Source of the DNA: Alicyclobacillus sp.
GTDB taxonomy: Bacteria > Bacillota > Bacilli > Alicyclobacillales > Alicyclobacillaceae
Direction: 5' to 3'
DNA: 64,000 nt
Assembly: GCA_023511295.1 (NCBI GenBank)
Contig: JAIMBT010000020.1
Location: 1 to 64,000 of the forward strand
Shown piece by piece: positions 1 through 6,106 of this stretch (position 1 is the first letter of the stretch; every line of letters begins with the position of its first letter). The translations under genes and the position numbers were made by a program. The notes under the pieces are model-generated. The model saw nothing but the letters and a program-made list of their open reading frames with translations, made no database searches and was not told the DNA's origin.

Positions 1-1
1 T

Positions 2-70
2 GCACTGTTGGCAGCGCAGAAACCGACACCACAGCCGACGCCGCTACCTGTAGCGGGACAGACGTTCTAA
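2..70 (+). CDS. C-terminal end of an upstream phage head gene (partial)
   Basis: An open frame runs in from the window edge and stops at TAA 68-70. It encodes the last 22 residues, rich in Pro and Gln (ending ..LPVAGQTF). A hairpin terminator follows and then the phage protease gene. By position it should be the end of a portal or head morphogenesis (Mu gp29/gpF-like) protein, but too little is visible to tell which. Confidence 0.45.
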   Translation, partial: ALLAAQKPTPQPTPLPVAGQTF

Positions 71-106
71 CTTCGCTTCTGGGTGCGAATGAGAAAGTTT
101 GTGGCT

Positions 107-133
107 GCGTCGCTGCACAGCAGCGGCGCTTTT
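107..133 (+). terminator. Rho-independent terminator between phage head genes
   Basis: A 10-bp stem with one G-U pair (107-116 with 120-129) and an ACA loop is followed by TTTT. It lies between the upstream head gene and the protease/scaffold gene. It may end an earlier transcript or trim read-through. Confidence 0.7.
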
Positions 134-164
134 ATCATGTAGGCGACACTGAGGGGGTGAACGT

Positions 165-1667
165 GTGGCGAATGGTATTGTCGACCTCGCGATCCACCAA
201 TGGAGCGAGGACTCAAAAACCAGCTGGATACAGATCATGTCGACTGGCGAGTGGGACCACCCACGCGAAGGCAAGATCCGCATTACGCGCGATGACTTGC
301 AGCGGTTTGCGGACAACTTCGATCGCAAGGTTCGGGGTGTCAACCTGTTTGTCGACGTGTCGCACAAGCCCGATGACGGCGCGGTCGGTGAGTTCAAGCG
401 CGTCGAGGTACGCGGCGACCAGTTGTGGGCGGAGATCGCGTGGACCGAGAAGGGCGCAGAACTCATCCAGAGCCGGACGTATAACTACTTCTCCCCGGAA
501 TTTGCGTTCCGCTGGACCGATCCGGCGACAGGTCAGGTACATCGGGACGTGCTGTTTGGGGGCGCGCTCACAAATCGGCCATTCCTCCGGCACATGGAAC
601 GGATCGCGCTGTCGGAGACTGCCGATATGTTCCAGGTAAAGTTCGCCGATGGCGAGCCATACGACCCGGACCATGACGATGATGACGACAGCACAACCAA
701 CCCAGAGAAGAACCCGGACTGGATGGACGACATCAAGCGCGGCATCACGCCGTGGTCCAAGGCGACGCCGGAGCAGCAAAAGGCGTTGACCGCCAAAGGC
801 ATCACGAAGGAGATGGCGGACAAGGCGCATGCCGATTTCATGCGCAAGCACCCGCACCTGAAGATGTCGGAGGATGGCGTGACCAACGCGCATAAGTCAC
901 CGCCAAAGGGCAAGCCGAAGAATCGTGCGCTGTATGCGGATCCGGATCACTACAAGTACCCTATCGACCGCAAGCACATCCACGCGGCGATCTCGTACTA
1001 CAACCACGACGGAATGCAGAGCAAGGGCGGCTACTCGGACAGCGAGTGGGCATCCATCGGCCGGCGCATCGCGGAGGCGGCGAACCGGCTCATCGGCAAG
1101 GGCTACTCGTACGCGGACGGCAAGGTGCAGACGCCGAGCACGCACAAGATGAGCACGGATCCGTACGACCCGGAGGACAGCCCGGAGGAGATTGACGGCG
1201 TTGCTACGCCGCACACGCCAGACGATACTGATGCTGGCAAGTACACAGAGCCTGCAGGGGGTGTAGTGCTGATGGCAGAGGGCATCACGATGGCGGACTG
1301 GGAGGCAGCGCAGGCCAAGATCCGTGCGCTGGAAGAGGCCGAACGTCGCCATAAGTTTACTGAGCAGGTGCGCGGCTGGCTGTTTAACGAGGCGACCCAG
1401 ACCGGCAAGCTGTTGCCGGCGCAACAGGACAAGGCTGTCGAACTGATGATGAGCATGACGGATGAGCAGGTTGCAAAGTTTGCGGAGTTTGTAGATGGGC
1501 TGCCGGCCGCGGTCTCGTTCGGGGAGATCGGCACATCCGCGTCGCCGCGTGGGCGCACGCCAAACGAAGATCAAGTGCTGAAACTCGCGGAGAAGTATGA
1601 GCGCGAAGAGCACATGACCTTCCATGACGCGTTTATCCGTGCCGCAGATGAGTTGGGGGTGAAGTAA
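165..1667 (+). CDS. Mu I-like phage head maturation protease / scaffold
   Basis: This 500-residue protein looks like the Mu gpI family of prohead proteases with a fused scaffold region. Its N-terminal part (about 20-150) has the typical order WIQIMSTGEW, DVSHKPDDGAVGE, YNYFSPEF and LTNRPFL. The middle (about 170-320) is charged and holds a segment of the small DUF often seen in phage proteases (HIHAAISYYNHDG, then RRIAEAANRL). The C-terminal part (about 375-500) is helical and acidic, as expected of a scaffold that is cleaved during capsid maturation. The start is GTG 165 behind the ribosome site GAGGGGGTGA. The next gene begins directly after its stop codon. Confidence 0.8.
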   Translation: MANGIVDLAIHQWSEDSKTSWIQIMSTGEWDHPREGKIRITRDDLQRFADNFDRKVRGVNLFVDVSHKPDDGAVGEFKRVEVRGDQLWAEIAWTEKGAELIQSRTYNYFSPEFAFRWTDPATGQVHRDVLFGGALTNRPFLRHMERIALSETADMFQVKFADGEPYDPDHDDDDDSTTNPEKNPDWMDDIKRGITPWSKATPEQQKALTAKGITKEMADKAHADFMRKHPHLKMSEDGVTNAHKSPPKGKPKNRALYADPDHYKYPIDRKHIHAAISYYNHDGMQSKGGYSDSEWASIGRRIAEAANRLIGKGYSYADGKVQTPSTHKMSTDPYDPEDSPEEIDGVATPHTPDDTDAGKYTEPAGGVVLMAEGITMADWEAAQAKIRALEEAERRHKFTEQVRGWLFNEATQTGKLLPAQQDKAVELMMSMTDEQVAKFAEFVDGLPAAVSFGEIGTSASPRGRTPNEDQVLKLAEKYEREEHMTFHDAFIRAADELGVK

Positions 1668-2045
1668 GTGGCCATCAAGGGCTTTAACACGGTACTGCGC
1701 GAGACGTTCGTTGCGGATGCCGCAGTGACGCAGTTTTCCGCGCTCGTACAGAGCACATCGGATTATCACGCGACGGTACCGAGCGGTGAGAATGCCACCG
1801 GTTTCGTCGGGGTGGCACTGGATGACGCGAATGCAGGCCAGACGGTGCCGACGCTGATGATCGGGACCGTGTGGATGGTCGCAGCGAGTGCGATTACGGC
1901 AGGCGCAGAGGTCATCATCGCCAACGCGCAAGGGCAGATTGAGGCGTCGACCGCGCTCGGAAGCGGCACACCGAACCTCATCGGCCGTGCGCTGTCGTCC
2001 GCTAGTGCGGCCGGAGACCTCGTGCTCGTCAAGGTCAACGTTTAA
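1668..2045 (+). CDS. Phage head decoration / capsid stabilising protein (DUF2190-like)
   Basis: The 125-residue protein is rich in Ala, Gly, Thr and Val with no charged clusters, and has a beta-rich pattern (NATGFVGVAL, then AGAEVIIANAQG and LIGRALSSASAAGD). This matches capsid decoration proteins of the DUF2190 type, which sit on the capsid surface and are encoded between protease and major capsid protein, exactly the position here. GTG 1668 abuts the previous TAA, so translation is probably coupled. The family assignment rests on pattern and context, not on alignment. Confidence 0.7.
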   Translation: MAIKGFNTVLRETFVADAAVTQFSALVQSTSDYHATVPSGENATGFVGVALDDANAGQTVPTLMIGTVWMVAASAITAGAEVIIANAQGQIEASTALGSGTPNLIGRALSSASAAGDLVLVKVNV

Positions 2046-2081
2046 GCCGACATCCTAAGCGATAAGTGAGGTGGTCAAACG

Positions 2082-3023
2082 ATGCCAGCGTTCAACACGT
2101 TACACGTCGAGCGCAACTTAACCAACTATAGCCAGCGGTATAACAACCCGGCTTTTATCAACGAAAAGCTTTTTCCACCGACGATGGTGCAGTTTGAGTC
2201 CGACAAGTACGTGATCTACGACCTGTCGCACTTCAGGCTGTATGAGACTGAGCGCGCGGATGGCGCACGGTCGGCCCAGGTCCAGTGGAAGTTTAGCGAG
2301 GGATTGTATTTCGCGACCGAGCACAGCCTCAAGGGCTTGGTGACGGACCGGGAGCGTCGAAACGCGGACAAGCCGCTGACGCTTGACATTGACACGCTGG
2401 AGCTCGTGACGGATGGCGTGATGCTGCGCAAGGAGTACGATGCGGCTCAGCTTGCGCGCAACCCGTCCAACTATCCGTCGGGCAACACGTCCGCCCTGTC
2501 TGGTACGTCTCAGTGGAGCGACTACAGCAGCAGCACTCCGCTCGACGACATCAAGACCATGCAGCTCGCGGTGTTCGAAGCAAGCCGCCAGTATCCGAAC
2601 ACGCTCGTGCTGCCGTACCAGGTGGCGTTGACGCTCGCGTACCATCCGACGATCCTTGACCTCGTCAAATACACGCATGACAACCTCTTGCAGGCACTGA
2701 TGGGTGCCGACGGGATGCTGCCGAAGCAGCTGTTTGGCATGCAGGTCGTGATCGGGGGCGCCGCCGTTACGACGTCGGATGGCACAGACGTATCGACGTC
2801 GGACCTGACGGACGTGTGGGGTAAGGACGTCATCGCCGCGTACGTGGAGCAGGCGCCGAAGCTCAAGTCCATCAGCTACGGCAAGACGTTCCGTACCGAG
2901 AAGTACGTCCGCAAGTGGCGCGAAGAGGAGCTGCACGGCGACTGGGTGGAGTACAACGATGTGTACGATCTGGCGCTCACGGCCGCACCGACGGGATACC
3001 TCTTGCAATCCGCCATCGCGTAA
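2082..3023 (+). CDS. Phage major capsid protein
   Basis: The 313-residue protein has the length and position of a Mu/E-type (HK97-fold) major capsid protein, which forms the hexamers and pentons of the head. Supporting features are an N-terminal arm (NYSQRYNNPAFINEKLFPP), the segment MQLAVFEASRQYPNTLVLP typical of the P-domain region, and a basic C-terminal stretch (TEKYVRKWREEELHG). Start ATG 2082 follows a GTGAGGTGG ribosome site. A terminator sits right behind the gene, so the capsid message may be more abundant than that of downstream genes. Confidence 0.82.
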   Translation: MPAFNTLHVERNLTNYSQRYNNPAFINEKLFPPTMVQFESDKYVIYDLSHFRLYETERADGARSAQVQWKFSEGLYFATEHSLKGLVTDRERRNADKPLTLDIDTLELVTDGVMLRKEYDAAQLARNPSNYPSGNTSALSGTSQWSDYSSSTPLDDIKTMQLAVFEASRQYPNTLVLPYQVALTLAYHPTILDLVKYTHDNLLQALMGADGMLPKQLFGMQVVIGGAAVTTSDGTDVSTSDLTDVWGKDVIAAYVEQAPKLKSISYGKTFRTEKYVRKWREEELHGDWVEYNDVYDLALTAAPTGYLLQSAIA

Positions 3024-3043
3024 ACACCCGGTGTCCTATTCTT

Positions 3044-3065
3044 GGCCGCGTTCGCGCGGCCTTTT
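3044..3065 (+). terminator. Terminator after the major capsid gene
   Basis: The 7-bp GC stem GGCCGCG/CGCGGCC (3044-3050, 3055-3061) with a TTCG loop is followed by TTTT. It is a compact intrinsic terminator, probably leaky because the downstream tail genes have no obvious promoter of their own. Confidence 0.8.
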
Positions 3066-3077
3066 AGTTAGGAGGGG

Positions 3078-3269
3078 ATGAACATGCCGAAGAGAGCAAC
3101 GGCGCCCGTGCGTTCGTATGTCGTGGTTCGCCGCGTGAAGCACGATGGGTCCTGGCTGGAGGCGGGGACGTCCGTGGATATGCCGTCTGACCAGGGGGAC
3201 GCGCTCATCCGCATCGGTGCGCTCATGGAGTCGGCACAGCCTGCGCAAACCGAGCAACAGGAGGGGTAG
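3078..3269 (+). CDS. Small phage protein, unknown function
   Basis: The 63-residue protein lies between capsid and connector genes. It starts basic (NMPKRATAPVRSYVVVRRVKHDG) and has a short beta-rich core ending in an acidic, Gln-rich tail. Phages often encode such small proteins here as head accessory or connector-associated factors. No family is recognised. A second ATG at 3084 is possible; AGGAGGGG at 3071-3078 leaves little spacing to the first ATG, so 3084 may be the true start. Confidence 0.6.
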   Translation: MNMPKRATAPVRSYVVVRRVKHDGSWLEAGTSVDMPSDQGDALIRIGALMESAQPAQTEQQEG

Positions 3270-3273
3270 TAAG

Positions 3274-3531
3274 ATGGCGCAGTATCGCTGCACACAACGT
3301 GTGACGCTGGACGGTGGTAAGACGGTGCATGAGGTTGGCGATGTCGTCGACCTCACGCCAGACGAGGTACAGATCCTCACGCGGGCGCGGGCGGTCGAGC
3401 CGGTGGCGAATGATACGGCTACACCGGCGCCCCAACTGGAACGTCCTGACTTGGAGGCGCTGAAAAAGGCCGACGCGGAGCTCCAGGCACAGATCGCGAC
3501 ACTGGAGCATGAAGGCGGTGTCACGCAGTGA
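3274..3531 (+). CDS. Small phage head protein, unknown function
   Basis: The 85-residue protein begins with ATG 3274, preceded by AGGAGGGG. The reading frame stays open further upstream but there it overlaps the previous gene. The first half (YRCTQRVTLDGGKTVHEVGDVVDLTPDE) looks like a small beta-fold, and the second half is an amphipathic helix (LEALKKADAELQAQIATLEHE). Its end overlaps the next start by four bases (GTGA), indicating translational coupling with the connector gene. Confidence 0.65.
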   Translation: MAQYRCTQRVTLDGGKTVHEVGDVVDLTPDEVQILTRARAVEPVANDTATPAPQLERPDLEALKKADAELQAQIATLEHEGGVTQ

Positions 3532-3977
3532 GCTATTGCACCCTGCAAGACGTACAGGACATGCTCGTGCAGATCACGATCGACGCAAACAGCAACCCGT
3601 CGGACACACAGGTGACGAGCGAGATCATACCGATGTACGACCGGTACATCGACGACCGTCTCGGCCGGTACTACCAAGTGCCCATCACGGGAACCAATGC
3701 GCTGCTGACGATCAATCGCATCGCAAAATACCTTGTTGCGGCGGAGATCGCGGACCGGATCTACCTCGGGCAAACAGGATCGCAAAGCGCCCAAGGGACA
3801 AACTGGCGCGCGCTCGCGGAACAGCAACTCACGCAGATTGTGCAAGGGGATGTCATCCTGTGGGACGCACAGCCGACCGGCGAGACGCCCGAGCCGGAGT
3901 ACAGCCAGGTGTCGGACAAGCTGAGCGTTGCAACGCGCGTGACGCCGCCTATGTTCAGCATGGGAAAGGTGTTTTGA
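3528..3977 (+). CDS. Head-tail connector protein, DUF1320 (Mu gp36-like)
   Basis: The 149-residue protein begins SYCTLQDVQDML, the usual opening of the gp36/DUF1320 connector family. A helical core follows (IIPMYDRYIDDRLGRYYQVP, then RIAKYLVAAEIADR), and the C-terminal half carries IVQGDVILWDAQ. These proteins form a ring between portal and tail. GTG 3528 overlaps the preceding stop. The gene order connector, completion protein, terminator and tube protein is that of phages with a Mu-type head and a long tail. Confidence 0.8.
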   Translation: MSYCTLQDVQDMLVQITIDANSNPSDTQVTSEIIPMYDRYIDDRLGRYYQVPITGTNALLTINRIAKYLVAAEIADRIYLGQTGSQSAQGTNWRALAEQQLTQIVQGDVILWDAQPTGETPEPEYSQVSDKLSVATRVTPPMFSMGKVF

Positions 3978-3978
3978 G

Positions 3979-4485
3979 ATGGCGCGGCTTGAGGTGCACT
4001 TTGAACTGATGGGAAAAAATGTGTTCGACCGCGTTTTTGACCACGTCGAGCACATCCCGGACGACATGCGCGACGTGTGGGAAGGGATGGCGGAGGACTT
4101 CTGGGAAGCCGAGCGTGTGAGGTTTGAGCAGGAGGGACCAGGGTGGAGGCCGCTCGCGTTGTCGACGCAGCGAGACCGCGTGCGACACGGTTATCCGGCG
4201 GAGCATCCGATCCTCGTGCGCACGGGCGCGCTCAAAGCGAGTCTGACGGATGGCACGGCTCCAGGTGCCATATACGAGGTCTACCCGCTCGAGCTCAAGC
4301 TCGGGTCGGATCTCAAGACAAAAAACGGATACACACTCGCGACAATCCACCAAACCGGTAGCATCCGGGTAAAAGATCGTCCACCTCGGAGGACTGTGGT
4401 CCACATCGGTATGGAGCTGCGGAGCGCCTGGAACAAGCGCCTTGCGGACTGGATGCGCGAGGAGCTGGCGTACAGTGGGGAGTGA
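3979..4485 (+). CDS. Phage virion morphogenesis protein (Mu gpG-like tail completion)
   Basis: The 168-residue protein resembles the phage virion morphogenesis family: an N-terminal helix pair (VFDHVEHIPDDMRDVWEGMAE), the conserved stretch WRPLALSTQRDR, a segment PILVRTGALKASLTDG and a C-terminal PRRTVVHIG. Members act at the head-tail joint. Start ATG 3979 lies one base after the preceding stop, and the next gene follows at close distance. Confidence 0.8.
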   Translation: MARLEVHFELMGKNVFDRVFDHVEHIPDDMRDVWEGMAEDFWEAERVRFEQEGPGWRPLALSTQRDRVRHGYPAEHPILVRTGALKASLTDGTAPGAIYEVYPLELKLGSDLKTKNGYTLATIHQTGSIRVKDRPPRRTVVHIGMELRSAWNKRLADWMREELAYSGE

Positions 4486-4491
4486 TGATGC

Positions 4492-4959
4492 GTGGCACAG
4501 CCGGATGTCGAGGACGTGTTGGACGCGCTCCTGACGTCGCTACAGGACAATCTGCCGCAGGCGCTCCAGACGGTCGACGCGCGTAAGTCGACACAGCTCC
4601 ACCCGCAGGCGCCGCGACAGTACATCTTTGGCGACTATCAGGCGCTGCCGCAACTGCCAGCAGTCCTTGTGACGTGCGACCAGACGACCGAGCGCAGAGA
4701 TGAGCTCGGGTGGCGCGAACAGCAGTACACGCTCACCATCGAAGCGTACTACACGGACACCGACTTGCAGCGCCTGTCTCGAATCCTGCGTCGCTACGCG
4801 GCTGCCATCGACGATACTCTAAGACAGGACAACACGTTGGGTGGCATGGTACGTAACATGACGGCCATATCCCAGCGATACAGCCAGACCATGCGCGGAC
4901 AACCAGGTCTGTTCCAGGCAGTAACGATCGAGGTGCAGGCGCACCTGATCACGGACTAA
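4492..4959 (+). CDS. Tail terminator-like minor tail protein
   Basis: The 155-residue protein sits directly before the tail tube gene, the usual place of the tail terminator, which caps the tube at the head side. The visible pattern (short helix, then a beta core LPQLPAVLVTCDQ and YTLTIEAYYTDTDLQRL, then a helical segment) fits that fold. The start is GTG 4492, after TGATGC. The exact family is inferred from gene order. Confidence 0.65.
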   Translation: MAQPDVEDVLDALLTSLQDNLPQALQTVDARKSTQLHPQAPRQYIFGDYQALPQLPAVLVTCDQTTERRDELGWREQQYTLTIEAYYTDTDLQRLSRILRRYAAAIDDTLRQDNTLGGMVRNMTAISQRYSQTMRGQPGLFQAVTIEVQAHLITD

Positions 4960-4971
4960 GGGGGTATTCCC

Positions 4972-5505
4972 ATGGCAACCACTCCGATGACGATCACGAC
5001 GGCAAACATCATCATCGGGCCGTGCACGTCGTTTACGGTCGACGGCAATCCGGTCGGCGCGACAAGCGGAGGCGTGACGTTCGAGAAGAAGCAGACCTAC
5101 ACCGACTTGTCCATCGACCAGATCACGGGGATCGCCAAGAAAGCGATCAAAGAGGAGACGTATACCGTTACCACCACGCTGGCGGAGGCTACGTTGCAAA
5201 ATCTGCAATACGCGCTCAGCCTTAGCGCGGCGCCGGTCGTATCGACCAGTCCTGCGACGACCACTCTCAACCTTGGACTCGAGAGTGGAGCGGTGGAGCA
5301 CAAGCTCGTGTTTGTCGGCCCGTGTCCACCGAGCAGCAGCAACTACAAGACGCGCACCTTCACGCTCAACCGCGCGATCAACGTGTCGGCCGTCAAAATG
5401 GAGATCGCGAAGGATAAAGAGCAAATGTACCAGGTCTCGTTTGAATGCCTTCCAGATCTCACACAGCCGGCAGGCAGCGAATACGGCACCATCGTAGATC
5501 AGTAA
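4972..5505 (+). CDS. Major tail tube protein
   Basis: The 177-residue protein is beta-rich, with GPCTSFTVDGNPVG near the start, an acidic/basic middle (KKAIKEETYTVTTTLAEAT) and the C-terminal MYQVSFECLPDL. Size, composition and its place before the tail assembly chaperone mark it as the protein that polymerises into the tail tube. No sheath gene is present, so the tail is non-contractile. Ribosome site GGGGG precedes ATG 4972. Confidence 0.78.
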   Translation: MATTPMTITTANIIIGPCTSFTVDGNPVGATSGGVTFEKKQTYTDLSIDQITGIAKKAIKEETYTVTTTLAEATLQNLQYALSLSAAPVVSTSPATTTLNLGLESGAVEHKLVFVGPCPPSSSNYKTRTFTLNRAINVSAVKMEIAKDKEQMYQVSFECLPDLTQPAGSEYGTIVDQ

Positions 5506-5529
5506 GCGAGCAGATAGGAGGAGCTGCAC

Positions 5530-5907
5530 ATGGACTTGCAAAAGGACGCGACAGTGGTCCTGGCAGGAAAAAAGTACGTCGTGGAGCAGGTGCCAATGGC
5601 GCGCATCAAGCGCTTGGGTACTGTCGTCGCAGATGCCATCCAGAGCGTGGACGCGGACGTATCCACGCCGGACGGTGTCCAAGCCGTCCTCGAGCGGCTG
5701 CTTGACGCGCCACATGCACTGCTATCCGTATTCATCGTCGACCTTCCGCGGGAGATATTCCACGATGAGACGCACGGCGTGACGCTTCCCGAAGTGGAGA
5801 CGGCAGTAAAGACGGCGTTCGAGCTGAACCGGGTGGATGTCCTAAAAAACGTCTTTTCTCGCCTGGGGACGATGCTCCAGGCGAGTACCTTGACGAGGAT
5901 GAGCTGA
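5530..5907 (+). CDS. Tail assembly chaperone, zero-frame product (gpG-like)
   Basis: The 125-residue protein lies between tail tube and tape measure, the position of the gpG-type tail assembly chaperone that coats the tape measure before tube assembly. It opens MDLQKDATVVLAGKKYVVEQVPM, typical of this small fold, and has helices around ALLSVFIVDLPREIFHDE. Start ATG 5530 has AGGAGGAGC upstream. Near its end it carries a slippery heptamer from which a longer product can be made (see separate entries). Confidence 0.78.
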   Translation: MDLQKDATVVLAGKKYVVEQVPMARIKRLGTVVADAIQSVDADVSTPDGVQAVLERLLDAPHALLSVFIVDLPREIFHDETHGVTLPEVETAVKTAFELNRVDVLKNVFSRLGTMLQASTLTRMS

Positions 5908-6101
5908 TCGAGTTTTGCGCGGAAACGTATGGTTGGCGGCCGGCCGAAGTGCTCATGCAGCCCTGGGCGCATACGGTAGCACTATTGGAGGCTCGAGCGA
6001 CACGCATCGACAAGTCGCGGCGGTCGGCAAGCCGGAATGATGATGGAGCGGAAACCGTTGTAGCGACGGATCTCGCCGAACTTGGCATCGGGAGGGGGTG
6101 A
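5530..6101 (+). CDS. Tail assembly chaperone, -1 frameshift fusion (gpGT-like)
   Basis: Reading shifts by -1 at 5850 and then runs open to TGA 6099-6101, giving a 190-residue fusion of 107 zero-frame residues plus 83 more. The added part begins RLFSPGDDAPGEYLDEDELIEF and contains a helical ..YGWRPAEVLMQPW.. segment. It has no start codon of its own and ends right at the tape measure start. This is the lambda G/GT arrangement, in which the rare long form binds the tape measure. The exact ratio cannot be judged from sequence. Confidence 0.78.
5844..5850 (+). promoter_or_regulatory. Programmed -1 ribosomal frameshift site A AAA AAC
   Basis: The heptamer AAAAAAC is set in the frame xxA AAA AAC, the canonical X XXY YYZ arrangement and among the most efficient -1 slippery sites known. 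It lies 55 bases before the zero-frame stop. The GC-rich stretch TCGCCTGGGGACG behind it may form a stimulatory structure. Confidence 0.8.
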
Positions 6102-6106
6102 CCCGT

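Noticed and set aside
2118-3008. Long minus-strand open frame opposite the capsid gene
   Set aside because: It is rich in Arg and His as expected of a shadow in GC-rich DNA and has no ribosome site; the capsid gene explains the region. The same holds for the other long opposite-strand frames.
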